Origin: Galbula dea | Lineage: Eukaryota; Chordata; Aves; Piciformes; Galbulidae | Length of the DNA: 64,000 nucleotides | Reading direction: 5' to 3' | Assembly: GCA_013399015.1 (NCBI GenBank) | Contig: VWZX01007020.1 | Span: forward strand, 496,001-560,000 | Part shown: positions 36,146 to 50,800 of the stretch, piece after piece | Position numbering within the stretch: the stretch's first letter is position 1 | How the letters are laid out: every line of letters begins with the position of its first letter | Program-made: the position numbers and the translations under genes | The notes under the pieces: generated by a model | Database searches by the model: none | What the model was told of the DNA's origin: nothing | The model's input: the letters and a program-made list of their open reading frames with translations, nothing else

Positions 36146-38424
36146 ATTTGCTTATTGGCTTTTCCTGTCCATTTAACATAATAAGTAGCAGTGAAGGGAT
36201 TAGTCCTCTTTTAGGAAGGAGGGTAAGTTAAGAGGTACAGAGAGGGTCATTAGGCTGCCCTCAGACAAGAATGGAACTGGTAGTACTTGCTGACTTCTAC
36301 ACAGTTATGAAAATTAGGGAATATAAAATAATAGGTGATACCAGATGGTTCTTAAGTTAACCTCATAAAATAATTTTGATAAGTGTTTATAAATATTTAA
36401 GGGCCCAGTACTATCAACCTTTACACAAATAATTTTTTCTAATGCAAAAACCCTACATAATTCAGCAAGACTATGAGTAAGGGTTATTCATACAAATAAG
36501 ACTTTTCAGAGTTGGAATCTTAAAAATTTATAAACATTAATAAAAGATTACAATTGCTAAATTATAGTCTGATACCATTTATTCCTTTAAGCTTCCCAAG
36601 TATTAATAACTTTGTACAAAAATCAGCAAAGAATATTGCTTCTTCCAGTGCTGAGGTAAACTGACTGACCTTCTCCTTCTCCATTAACTTATATTCCTTT
36701 TACTAGAGGATCAATCCTTTTTGTAGCCAGCAATGGTATGAAATTTATATTCTAGAGGTAGGTACATTAAATAACTAAATGTCGCAAAGGTCTTACCTCT
36801 AATGGCATGTGCTTAGTAGTTTAGAGAGAATATTTCTTCTGTTCATGGGCCAGACTGTGATTTTTTTGGTAGAGGACAGTGCACAGATGTCAGCTGCACA
36901 TTCTCCTTGGAATTACTCCATACTCAAAGGGAGAACACACACACGGCCCAGATCAGTAGTCTGCATTGAGCCATAAAAGCAGCAAAAAGCATGACATTTT
37001 GCATCCTGGAAATACTAAAAGCAACACAAACTACAGAGTTCACACTGTAGTTGTCTTCCTAAATTGGATGCCTGCTTCTGCTCTCTCTTTAGGCTTTATG
37101 GTGCCAACAGTATTCATGCTCCTCTCAGCACGCAGGTACTGCCACTGTATGTATACATGATGAGGTTTTGCCCCCAAAAGATTAATAATGGAGAGAAGCT
37201 ATCTGTGCAGAGGGACAGTACAAATCCTTCATGTCACTTAAGCCCTGTGCTAGCAATGTGCAGACCATCTTGATTTCTAAGCACTGCTACTCTCAGAAGG
37301 GTTTAAGGACTAGGCCTTAAACACTCTCTTCAAGAGGTACCAGTAGCTTCTATTTTGCCTTACTTGGGAGGTTCTGTCATTTTGGAAGATCTCACTAGTT
37401 TTCCACTAGTATCCCTTTTCTACATAGCAAAGAGTTGCACTGTATTACAGAAGAGAGTTTCTATTTTAAATAACAAAAAATCCTTAGACTGTAAATAATT
37501 CATTAGCTTGGGAAGAGAAACACAGGTTGTAAACAAAACCATCTAGTTCAACTCATATTCCACCTAGCTCTGATTTAGAGAAATATATATAGAGGGAAAT
37601 ATATTTTTCTGCTATGTGCCATCCATTACTTGAAATCAGTGTTCTGGGCTGTTCACAAAATAGCATGCATTTCTGGAATACTTAAATATTAGAAGAATAA
37701 CTGAAGAATAAATATACTTAATGATAGTCAAAACAGGTTAGTAGAAGTTTGGTCTTGTCAGGCACACTTGTATAGTTTTTGATTATTTAGAAGATTTATA
37801 TAAAAGTTTTCATGTCTTCATGAGAAAAGTAGCTGTTTTGATAGGATGTACCTGGATTTCTGCAAGGCAGTTAGCTTAATATGACGTGACATTTTGATTT
37901 TAAGTCTTGCATTACACGGAATTAACAGGTCACCCATTACAAGGGTTAAGAAGTATCTCACTAACAAATTTCAAAATGTAGTCTTCTAACAGAGTTTTCT
38001 TTCACTGTGGAGAGCTTTCCCAACAGAATCAGAAACAATCTTCACCTAATACTATTTTATATTGTTTTCAGCAGTCCAGGCCATGAGATAAAATCTTTTC
38101 TTTCAAGGCTTGCCTATGACACAATGTATTTTAGCACAGTAAATAAAGAAGATATATTACTTCTGCAGTGATTTTATTTGGCTAAATGATCCACTGTCCA
38201 ACAAGCAGCACACTAAATTCATTTTGCTATAGTCAAATGCAAATTAATACCTCTGGGAACCAAAAGCCTGTAGGAATGGACACTGTCTCAGAGAGCAGAG
38301 ACTCAGGGGATGAAAAAAAGCGATTATCCTATGTAATCATCCCTAACATGAGATCTCTGTGCAATGCTGTGTAAAGGACTCAGCATAGTCTTTGCATGTT
38401 CCCAAAATATCAGGAACATTTCTG
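36146..38424. other. AT-rich non-coding stretch, nothing recognised
   Basis: No repeat family or exon is recognised. Local composition is AT-rich throughout, with a TA-rich patch near 37583-37605. Short plus frames (62-69 codons) are chance. Confidence 0.5.
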
Positions 38425-38860
38425 GTGCCTGCACTTTAAAGAAGATGAGAAAATATTGGAGAAAATCCAAATATTTTGCAAGTCAAGCACAAGTCAAGAT
38501 GGGAGGTTTAAAGAGCTGGACATATTCCACTTAAGGAAAAGTTGAGAGGATACAGGAAGAATCTAGCAACATAGCAGTGAGTTTTTTCACTCTTGCTGAC
38601 AAAAGCACAACTAAATTCAGTGACTGGAAGTTTAAGGTTAGATGTAATCAACCTTGAAATCTGATGCAATTTCCTAGCAGTAAAGGTAATTAAACTCTGT
38701 GAGAGCTTACAAAGGGAGATGGTGCACTCACCATTGCTTGATGGTTTAGCTTGATGCTAAAAACTGTCTTTTCTATCTGCCTTTTCCAAATATGTGCTTC
38801 AACAGGGAGAGAAGGAGTGTAATGTAAGGCTAGATACCTTCATGATCCCTCTAGCACTAT
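38425..38860 (+). mobile_element. Probable ancient CR1-type LINE remnant
   Basis: Several blocks follow the order of an old amniote CR1 3' region: a segment like late ORF2 (GAGAAAATATTGGAGAAAAT, then GGAGGTTTAAAGAGCTGGAC), then ACTGGAAGTTTAAGGTTAGA, GTAAAGGTAATTAAACTCTG and a CATGATCCCTCTAGCACTAT tail. Similarity is patchy, about what an element much older than the other CR1 copies would keep. The frame is destroyed. I made this match from memory of the family's layout, so it needs a repeat-library check. Confidence 0.45.
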
Positions 38861-41800
38861 ATCCATTAGAATGATGCATCTGTGTGACTTCTTCCTTTAT
38901 GGCTGAAACAAGATGGCTTGAATTACACCCTGCCCACTCAGACATTTGCAGGTTGGCATTAAGGTAATGAGAATAATCAAATCCCATACTTGAGACCTCC
39001 AGTTGGGTACCTACTGCGGTGAGGAAGAATCACTTCTTCAGTCCTCCCAGAGGATATTTGACCTCATATATTCTGCAATGGAAGTTTTTACCTTCTCTTG
39101 AAGCATGTGTTATTTATTTTGCTGTAGCCAGGACGAGAGTAAACCAATGCAGAAAATTTTCTTAGACATCTGATGCTTGGGTCTGAATTAAGGCAAGTCC
39201 AGGAGCAGTACAGATTTTTCTAGCTCAGATTGGCAAGGATGGTGAATTTCTTTTTGAGTGGATTGTTTCTAAGGTTGTATGGGCACATCACACCTAATCA
39301 GTTCTGAAGTACTTCAAGGATCTCAGATACTGTTTTAAGCACATAACAGTTTGTTTTCTGAAAGACTAAAATACTATGGGCTAATGAGAGTAATTGTCTC
39401 AACCTTGAGGTACATGTACAACATGTACAACTCTGATACAGAGGACTCTCCAACAGCCCCCTTTTCAGGAGAATTCCATAGAAGACAGTTCAGTGTGAAG
39501 CCTCATTGAATTAAGCTTTGCAACCTGGATGGAGAAGCACAATAAAAGAACCAGAGGTCCTGGGAAAGTAGAAGCGTGAACACTCTCTCTCTGTTTTTTA
39601 GGAAGTGGGACAAGTATGACTTTCTGGCAAGAAGTCCGCTAAGACTTTTTTTGTTACGAGGCAACGATCTCAGGCAAATTGCCAAAGTTGAAGTTACTGG
39701 CTCTTGACAGAAACATAGTGATCCACAAGAACAACTGCAAAACAAAATCAAGTCAAAACCAAAAACAAAACCAAGATCAAGTCAGTAGAAACATATGAAA
39801 CATCATTTGTTCCTTTCTTCTGGCTGTCAAAGTCAGACATATTTTGCTCTCATTTAACTAGTTAAGTCCACAAATTCTGACTAGAGTTCTTGTTAACTAT
39901 TGTGCTTAAAGGCACTAAAAACTATCATACAGGCAGTGTTTAACATGAATAAATATTGGACAATGCTTCAAATCATTCTTCTTCAAATCATCTGCTAAGA
40001 ACTCTTTCAGGCTCAGTGGAATATCTGAAACTGTCACTCAAACCTGATTATTAATTGTAGGGGTGTAATTGCCCAGATGCCCAGCAGGCCAGAGAAAATT
40101 CATCATGTGTGCAGAGGTTTTCTGATGGCAGAGAATGAGCCTGGTCACAGAATTTATGCAAGTTGTCCCCCTCTCTGAAAAACAACTGGAACTCAGACTT
40201 TCTTTATTTTGCTATTATATTTCAATAGAGACAATTATTCTGTGGCATATTAATTTTAATTAATTTAAATTGTGGAGAAGTAAGCAGGATTAGACTAAGG
40301 ATTTGGGATGACTCTTGTCAGCTTGGGGGAAACAGTGAGACGAGGTCCCCAAATAATACTGCTGCTGGCTAATGACTTGGTTCACTAAGAGAACAGTCTT
40401 ATGATGACAGTCATATTAAAAGTGCCTAAAATCATCAGAATTAATTTTAAAATGGTCTCTGGGAAGCAGCTGGGCAGGAAGAGAATGAGAGAGAGAAAAG
40501 TGAGGACATTAAAATGGGCTGATTAATAAAGTATGAATACAGACAAAGCTGTATGGCTGGGATTTTACACTAGCATTTAAAAATAGGCATACATTATTCT
40601 GCCTCTGGACTTATATGACTTTAAATCTTTTAGAAACATATTAAAATTACTCAAAGAGGAACTATTTTGAAAAGCTCCCTAGAGTTATGCATGATAATTG
40701 AAAAGCGGCTACTTGTAAATCCTTCTGTCTAGTTCAACAGTGTTATCTACTTACAGACAACCCTCAGAGGGCAAAGTCTCAGCCTTGAACTGGAAAAATT
40801 ATTGTCCAGTGATGATGCATTGTTTGTGCTTATAGAATTGTACCATGAGCACAGTAACAACAGATCTTATATATGGATGCTGCAGTATCAGGAGAAAAAC
40901 ATCAAATACATCATTGTTTATACTAACGAGATATTTCTGAAATAACATTATTTGTCTAAAACTGAGGACAGTCCAATTTCAGAAGTCAAGGATGACAGGT
41001 AAGGGAAGAGTCAGTTGAACTTCAGTTTTCCATTTTAGAACAAATATAATTCTGTAGATCATACAGAAGCATTATACAAATAAGCATAAAAATGAATTTG
41101 AGGAAGAAGAGTGATTGAAAACATTTGGGTGGTAAGATCTCTACATGAGTTCAGAAGATCATGATCTTGGAAATAATATGATTCAGTAAAAAAACAGAGT
41201 GGGAAGAAAACCTTTAATTCATTGGGAACTCTATAATGGAAAAAACAAAGGTAACTGAATTCAAGTTTTTATTAGTCATCACTGAAGCAAGACATATATC
41301 TGTACCTGACCTACAAAGAAGCATATTTTTAAGCAGTGTACCACTCTTCCCTGTTGGGCATGCAAAACGGTGCTACATTTTGGAATAGCATCCACCCTGA
41401 GGCAGAGGGCTGCACAGGCCTGTGCAATTTTCCTCCACTTAAGCCCTCAAGACAGAACTGAAATGAGATCTTAATTTTTTCTTCAACTTTAAGTCAAAGA
41501 GTGATTTTCATCCTATTCCTTTGTTCCTGTCCCTTATATTCACGAGCAAGAAAGGGTTGGGCAGCACTTGCTAAACGTGCTGAGGAAGTCTTTTCATGCA
41601 GGTGTTGTGTGCAAGTATTACATGTGATTTCGAGGCTGCGTCCAAATGTGGTCCCTGTTAACCACAGAACAGTAGTGAAAAAACGTACTCAGTTTTATGA
41701 GAGATACATAGGCCCTTCCATGCTGCTTACAGTTTAGTTTGAATTGTTGCTTTCATTATGAACCTGTTGGTTCAGGGTTTTAACAGAGCCAAGCAGCTCT

Positions 41801-44800
41801 GCTTCAGGCCACTATTTAGCACACAACACCACCAGTACAAGAGTAATGGCTTACTTGGACAGTTTAATAAAATTCAATATCTCAACAGTTGCCAGACTTA
41901 AAGGCAAATAAAACTGTGTGTTGAGGTTTTCAGATTTTACAAACCATATTCAGATCGTACAAGGCATCTTTGCCTTTAAAAACTAACTACAAAAAAAAGA
42001 TGGAAGTTCCCAACTTGAGGTAATTGCCATGCCAAATTAGGCAAAAAGCCTATTTACAATATTGGCTGACATACTAATGGGTAGAAATAATGTTCAGAGA
42101 TAGCACAGTAAACAACCGAACTTCCATGGAATTTAAATATCTGTTGATTTCGTAGTAACCTGAGTCATCTGACACGGTGAGGTGCAATGATGCTGCACTG
42201 CTTTGTAAGGTGTTTTGAGTTGCGCCAAAGAACACATGCTTCACACCTAAGTACATGTAATTGATATTAATTAAGACAGATATAATTCAGTAACAAACTA
42301 ACATTTTTTGGTCTTTACAGATACTCAAAGAACAAATCTTCTAATGTACTAATTAAACTTCAAATTATTTCAGGGAAAAGGAGCTTAAAAACTATTGTAG
42401 TATATATGTAAGAAACATATACTGCATACACTTGACTGGAAATGCATTTTCCTTCTTTTTTTTTTCTTCTCTTATTTTCCCTGTGTCATTTCCTACATTT
42501 TCAGAACTGAGAATGAAGTATATTGGGAGCTGTAATGCTAAAACCCTTGCAAATGAAGAATTTTGTTCTAGAGGGAAATAATTCTGTTGTCTTTCTGAAA
42601 TGTGATAGTGACTTGTCAAGATCAGGATCACGTTGGAGTGAAAGAAGGTAGCAAAGCTGCACATTTTCTTTCTCTTCTTTGGAACAGGTACAGAACTATA
42701 AAACTATCTCAGTTTCACTGGCTTCAGAAAAGCTAGATGTGTCTATACCAGTATCTGCATTTGGTAGCTTTCATGAGGATTGAAACACATGCACAAACCC
42801 ACTGCATGTGTGTTTTAGAGGAAAATTCTGTACTGAAAAAAAGTGGTATATGTTTTATGAAACAGCACTATGTCTGTTGGCTCCATACTTTACAGTCCCT
42901 TTTTGCTGCAGATTGCTGGCAGGGCTGTGCTGCACCATGCGTGGACACGTGCTCTGCTTTCACACCCCCACAAATAACATGTGGGTTGAAGGAAAAGGAA
43001 CTACTCCAGTTCAAATTTTTCAAACTGTATCTATCTTCAGCTCTCTTTGGCATTCACAGACAGGCTCCTTTACAAACGCCTGGCAATTATACCTATTTTT
43101 AGAGTTGTCTAACACACTTCAAAAAGCAGCAAGGAATGCAAAAAACCAGGACTACTCTGTGTCACTTTCTTTAAAAAACAACACTTGACTTGCCATGTCT
43201 TACTTCTTTACTGCTTGTAAGATGGCTGTTGTCATCCTTGAGATTTTTCCAGGCATTAATTCCAGTGAAATTTACTCTATCAAACTATATTTATTTCAGT
43301 TTCTCAGGAATGGAAAAGCAGGAAGTGGTGGTACAAGAAAAAGATACTGTTGGACAGAAGGTGGAATATTTGAGAAAGGTAAGCTCTGTGATACACCAGC
43401 CTGGGACAAATGTATGACCTGTGAAGAAATATGTGGTGCTGTAATGTCTTACATGACATGAAGCCCAAAAAGGCTGCTGAAAGAGTCTGACGCTGCACTA
43501 CAGTTTAACAAGGATTATTGCATTTTGCCTCTTTCTCCTGTAGGGACAGAGGCTCCCTATATTTAACACACAATATATTGCACTCTCTGTGAACTTCATA
43601 ATTATAAACACTGTTTATAGATACCCCCAAAAGTGCTTGTAAGATGATCATTAATATTGGTTTTGTATATAACATGTTTTCAAAACCTACATTTCAATAT
43701 TACCAGCACAAATGAAGGAACACTTGGAATTACCTGTGGCAGCCTTAGTCTTTTTTAGCCCTGTTAAAATATCCAGTGGGATAGTCTGGGTGGTCTTCCC
43801 TCTAAGTGAACATAGGATGTTCTGCATCTGTGGAAATTCATGGGATTTTGCTCATATCAGAGAAGATGACTAACTAGTAAATGAAAATGGGTCTGTAACA
43901 TAGAGGAGGTACTTGGAAGACATCCTTAATTTTGTACTATCCAGGATGATGACGGAGCCTGGCCATTATTTGCAACTGTTCTAGGATATAACACAATGAA
44001 CAGAGATTAGCCATTAATATTCAGCAACTGCCTCAGTGTCCTCAATATCCTATAAAATTCTGAGCTTTACCTAATTGGGCTAGAAGGATAAACAAACCAA
44101 TACATCTATGATTATGTTACACCAGTCTGTGAGTAAAAGAATGTTAAATGTAATGCCTGGGAATACTAGCTAACCATCTTCCAATGATAACAGTAGGTAT
44201 TAAGAAGCAGACAAGGGTATAGAATTGTTGTTCCAAAAGTTTCTTTTTCTTAATCTAATAGCAATTGTAATAGCCATTTATCATTACTCATTAGTGCCAC
44301 CTACAACCACCAGGGCCAGAGGTTGTCACTGTAGCTGAAGCAATGCTTAGCTCCTTTCTTACATAAAGCAGCAATTGAAAATGCGTTCTACCAGTGTTCC
44401 AAAATCATTGTTGGTTTCCAATAAGGTTCCTGATGGGACTAGAGGGTTCAGCTTTACCCTGGTGTGCTCTAAACAGCTTGGGATTTGAGAAATACTCTTC
44501 ACCTCCTAGTGCCCCTGGGGAGACTAGCAGAGATTCAGTGTACCCTCATCATAACAGGACATGCTGTCTGAAATCCTCTGTAGCAGGTTTAGATCTTGCA
44601 ATGAACTTTGTTAATGTTTGAGGCATCTTGCTCTGTGCTCACTTTTCCCCCCACAGATAAGGTATGGTGTGCTGTAGGATGTGAATTTATGGATGGTTTT
44701 CTCCTATGCTTTCCCCGTTTTCCATTACTGATGTTGGGATAGGTGTTTTGACCTATTTTTGGAACTGGACATGTAGAGATGTGTTTTGAAACTGTGAATC

Positions 44801-47800
44801 CAAAAAATAATCTTGCATTATTAGAAGAAAGAATGAGGACTACAGAAGGAAAAAAAAACAAACCAAAACCCAAAACACCAAAAAAACCCCTCAGCTGCTT
44901 TTTAGTACGCTCCCTGTCTCTATCCTCAGTGGTCCAAACTGATTCACCTGGCAGGAAACCTACTCTGTGGAAAGCTGTGCTGACACATAGACAGCTGTAT
45001 GGCAAGGTGCCTGGCACCTTGGAGATCTCTCCTTGTTACCAACTGTATTCACTAACTGGCTTCTGCATAGGGGTGGAAGAAGCAGATTCACTCTGACTGC
45101 CTGTGGTCTAGCAGCAAACAACCTTAGCCAACATTATACCACGTACTTGTGACAGAGGCACAACTCTCCATTTTTGTCTGGGTCACTGTCCTATTTGATA
45201 TCTCTTTTCACAGCAAACACATGTTCTGGATGAATTAGGCAGATACAGACGGCCTGGGATAATCTTTGCACCCTCCCTCACTCTTCTCCACATCACTTGA
45301 TGTGGGTGGGGTTCTGTAAGACACTGTTACTACTTATACATAACAGCGTGAAGTAGAACAGATACTGGGATACCAGCTACATAAGGAGCAATTCTGAATA
45401 ATCATTGTAGGTTTATAGCAGAGAAGAAACAAGATTTTGAAAATTTTTTGTCACTCTATAATTGGATCTCTCTTTCCCAAAGACTAATCATGGCATACTA
45501 CAGACAAGCCTTCCTTGGAAATGCTGCCGAGAAGACAGGCGAAGATGGATGCCTCTCTGTGTATCCTGTTCCAATAGCTGCATCCAGAGGCATTACAATA
45601 TTTACAATATTGTACAATAAGTATGCAATATATATTTACAATACTTAAATTAACTGACTTTGCATATCTTGCAAAAAAACCCACAAACCAACAGCAACAA
45701 AAAAAACACACAAAAAGGGTGAGGGAAGAAATTGTGGAGCTTCCAATATTCAGCTTTCAAGATCACTATTTTCCAATGGTGACGTCATTGTTAATTTTTT
45801 AACACTGCTATAAGACAAGTTGCCTGGTAGTATTCTAGACTGAGCTGTACAGAAGAGAAATATATTCATCCCTAGCATTGGTGGCAGCTAGCTTCATTCT
45901 GTATGTCCAGTAAATTATTGCATAAAACACTGAATTTTAAAAGAGGCAGGCTGAGAACAATTAATTGTTCAAACAATATATTTTATAATATATACTCAAA
46001 TATATAATATATGTCATAATATATACTTAAAGCTCCCAATTAAAATTCAGTGTTAACTGAATCTTAACTGGACATGAACATGGGGATTTGAGTTTTTCAG
46101 GGCTGCCCCTATTATCATGTGCTTTTTCTTATTCTGTGTATCTATTGTAGAAATAATAATTGACAGGGAAAAGCCCTCAATACTCATCCTTTCAGAACTG
46201 TCAGAATTTATGGGCTGATGCTAAGCCTGTGCTAGTTTTGTAAAACATTGAGCATATTTTCAGGTATACTAAAAAAAAGAAAACATATCAAATGAGCTCT
46301 ATCTTGCTTGATATATGTAAATTGCAACAATTCATAACAGTTCAGATATTAAATTTCATTTTTTGCAAGCTGTAAGAATGAGATAAATTTCAGTTTGAAC
46401 CTTCCTCCAAAAACCTCACATTCATAACAGAAATAGTTTCTCTGAGTGAGGATCTTTGCAGAAAGTGACTTAGAAACATCCAGTCACCTAAATGGGGTCA
46501 TGAAACATAAACTTCCAGAGAAGGCATTGGTATGCTTCACTCTCAACCTCCCAGGAAAACACATTGCTCAGAGTATTTATGTCTGAAATGATACCTGTTT
46601 GCAGGCTTCAGATCAGTGAGGAGGAACTATAGTGACTTCTCTTTTTTCTTTTCCAGCCTTATCTGGCTGCCACTGTGCCTGAGCTGTCAAGGAACAAATG
46701 CTCTGACTTCGTCTTGTGTGCTCATTCCTCTGGATTCTGACAACACCTCTCAGGTTCGTAGACATGTCAACCCCATTGTAATGATTGCTGCTAAAATGGA
46801 TGCAGTGAGGAATTAAAGGTGGAGATCTATGTTAAAATTGTCCTTTTTTATTCATCAGAGGTGCCAAGCCCTGAAAAAAATTTCAAAGCAATAAGCACAT
46901 CTGTAATGGATGGAGGGGTTTTTACAGATAATATTTTATATAAAACTAACTCTCTTCACTCTAGTTTTCTTACTTGAGAGACAGACAGAGAGCACAAAAA
47001 CCCCTGATCTTGAAAACTGACAGAATCTTACCATTAAAGTGGCCGCAATGGGACATCTAATTGCTTTGCAGAGGAGCAGTGGGATGGCATAAAACAGGAT
47101 CGCTCTGTTTCTAGTTCATCATCCTATCCAAACATCTTCAGCATTCCTGTATTATTTTCAAGGTATTTGCACCATCTACATTAATAAAAATGATTATGCC
47201 ATAGCCAGCAATGAAAAAACATGCTCTGTGTCTTCAGGAGGAATGTTTTCTTATAAATGGAAAATATTTAATACATATCCATCCATTCCAGGGGTCCAAC
47301 ACCTTTCCTTGGGAAGACCTTGTAATTGGTTTCATTCAGGAAAGCCTTTGGGATCTCTGTTAAATTAGTTTTAATGGGTAGGCTCTGCCAATCCAACAGT
47401 TTCCCTAAAGCAAAATTTTTAACCCCCTGTTGCTCTCAAAGGGATTTGAGATTTTTTTTCAAAGATAAAAGAATGGGAAAGAAAAAAGGTATAATAACAA
47501 ATGCCATGTAAATACATGTCAGCACCAGCTGATTTGACTTACACCATGGGGATGATTCTTTTCAGAAGGCTACTTTGCAAATTTCAGAACCTGATTTCAT
47601 GAGCTCATGTTCAGAAATTTTTCCTTAAAATTTTGCATGCTATGCCTCACAACCCATAGTTCACCTGGAGTCATATCCCTCCTTAGCTGCTCCTGTCGGA
47701 AAGCCTATTTGATATCATACCCATCCAGCAGCATAAAAGCTACTAAGAAAGGGCATGGCATGGGGCTCACTCTAAACTCTTGATAAACTCAATTTGTCTC

Positions 47801-50800
47801 AGATGTGATTTAAGCTCACAACTTTGTTTTTCCAACAGTTTGCTACCAGTCTGCATGGTCTCTAGTCAGAGATTTGGACAAGCCTGGCTCTGGTCCACGA
47901 GTCTGCATCTGAGCTGAAAAATCCTTTGTGCACCATCCACAGTTTAAATTCCCTCTGACATAGCTCAAAACTCCAGCACTCTTTGGAAAAGAGCCTATAT
48001 GTGCCTTGCTGCCTGGGCAGCATGGCCCAAGCTGGCAAGAGCATGTTCTAACCCAGATTGCCAGCAAATACCCTGAGTTAAGCAGAGCATGGCTGCTCAG
48101 AGCCAAGGCTGGGCTGCATCCAGCAGCAAAGAGAGAAAAAGCAGGGGTAACAGGGTAACAGGGCTTGGTAGGATTATGCCTGCTCTTGAATCCTGGCCTC
48201 TGTGAGGACTACATAGCTGTTCTTATTGGAACCAGAATATTCTCTTAAGGACAAGAAGCATGTGAATGTACTTGTAACCCAGCAAAGACGTTGCAGGGGG
48301 GAATTTAAGCCTTTGTCCACTACCAAGCTAGAAGTCCTCCACCAGCTAGAGGCTGAAGCTGATCTCTATTGTACCCAGACACAGCAGACTACTTTAGATA
48401 AATGCATTAGTGTTTCAAAATAGATGCAGTACTTTACATTCTTGCATTTAGTCCATCCAGCTGAAATCAGTAGAAGCTGTATTAGCTCATGCACTTTCAA
48501 ATGACTCATCACTCACGCATTTGCCCCATGAAGTGCATCTCCTACTGCTGTATTCCGTAGAGGCACAGAACAATGAGGGCAGTACTCAGAAAAGAAGGCA
48601 GATATCCAAACTTCCCATGCCCTTTTCCCACTACTAAATATATCTGGGCTAGGATCTTGCCCATGCAAGTTACTGCAGTGTTGCTGATTGCAGCTGGTCT
48701 ATGTTGAGTTACCCAAGACTAAGATACATGGAACCTCAAGATAAATGAGCAATTGCCCACACACAATTTTAATTGAAATGTTAATGCAATCTCCTATGCA
48801 ACAGACAACATTTAAATCAGATTTTCTTCAAATTTGTTGTTGCTGGAAAGTTACACAAAAATACCCCTCCACAAATAAGATCTTGAATCTTAACTCAGAT
48901 GGGAAAATTCAGAGGCCATTTTCTTTAATTAATTTAAACATCAGTAATTTAAACTAAGCTCTCCTGAGAAATTCTGGTAACAGCACTTAAAAATCATGCT
49001 CCTGTGAAAAGCTCTGCTAATTCAGAAAATGATCAGAATTAATGTTGCTCATTTCTCAAATGAAGAAAGAAGATTGACTCTGTTGTGGCACATGCAAGAA
49101 GTTCTAGTCTATTAGCAAACGATAAAAATGAGATAATTAAAACTGTCTGAAACAAACAGGATTTCTATATTTAAATATTGAATAGTAGGTCTTACGAGAG
49201 CCTGAAAGGGAGGAAAAGTAAAAAAGTTGTGTAACCACAATGGGAGCAAAAACTATCCTTCATGGTACTGGCACACACCTAGTTAAGTAACAACCACTTT
49301 CACATTTTATCATGGCTATAAATACTTCCCTAATTTTGATTGAATTACATCAGGCTACTCTGATCTAATCCTACACACTGTAAATGCCTCTAGCTTTGGT
49401 CCAGTAAATAGAAAAGTTTTTCATTTAACCTGGCAAATTTTTTGTTTCCTATCAAATGCCGTTGTGTGGCTGAACTTCAGTGAGCCCCTACAGGAATACA
49501 GTTTCTGCAACAGTAATGTCATGCAAAGGGGAGATAAAGCATTAGAAATTTTTCTTGCAGTGACTGATGAGGTGTTGAAAGCATGTCTTTCAACACAAGT
49601 CTGTACTGTGTTGCATTTACATGAGTTTAGCATAACCAGTGCAACTCAGCTGATGATGTTTTGGATTGTCTTATCAAGGGTCTGTTGTTCTTCCCAGAAT
49701 GTAGTTCAATTTCACAGGCGCATCAGGGAGAGCCATTCATGCAAGAAGCCAGCCTGTAGGCGTGTATGAGTAGATGGGCTTGGCTAGCCATCAGTGATAT
49801 TTATTTGTGACATAAGATGTACATCCATAAGAAGGGTTGGTCTGTAAGTGGACTTAATAAATGCAACTAGCTTGTTACATGACATTTCAGTTACACACAC
49901 TCAAAACACTAAATATGCTATCAAGATATTCCTTTGCTAGATTCATAGAAAAGGTTAAGTCCATTGTTGGACAAGTTAGTTTGCTACAAAACAAGAAGGT
50001 ATGTAAAAATAACTCGTGAAGCATTGTAACCACCTGTTATCTCCTATGATGATGTAAACTTAGCCAAGCACAGGAAGGATCTTCTTGGATAATGCTTATT
50101 TTTGTCACTGGTCTTTTGGGGGGTGGTAAAATGGGGCTATTAATCAGTTTTACTTAGGGGATATCACCACCACAAACATGATTAGATCTATTAATTCATT
50201 CTCTATTTCTTTTCATAGGGTGCTGCTATTTATTAGTATGCTAAACTACACACTGGAGGAAGTATCACAGGCAGGAAGAAAGAATGTGGGCTTCTGAAGG
50301 GAAGAGCAAGATGGCGAATCTTAGATAACCCTATCATTAAACATGTAAATATTATATACAGGCTACCTGTCTGGCATTTCTTCAGTAACTTAGAAATGAA
50401 AAGAAAATTCTGGTCTTTATTTCTTTTTGCAGAAATCAGCAAGAGGTCATAAATGCATGTGTTTGTGCACATGTGTGTGTGTGTGGATGTGGCATTTTCT
50501 TTTTTTTAACCTATGTTGTAATCTGTGTAGTGTTGAAAATATAGCATTTAGAAAGACAAGGAGGTTTGGAGTTGTTACTGTCTTAATATATTGTAGTATT
50601 CCTTTCACTTTCTTCATTTACTTCTAGAACTGTGTAGTTTTCTTTCTGACACCAATTAGAAAAGTAGATGCTATGGAGGATCCAAGATAAACAGGAAGAA
50701 CTCTGATGTTTTTCCTCATTTAGACAACTGAGATTACATTTCTATTGGTTTGCATTTGAGATGTTTTGGTTTTCAAGTGCTTCTTAGATCAAAGAAAAAA

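Noticed and set aside
44589..45017. 142-codon minus-strand frame
   Set aside because: It crosses an A/C-rich simple tract that removes stops, and no protein-like motif is seen.
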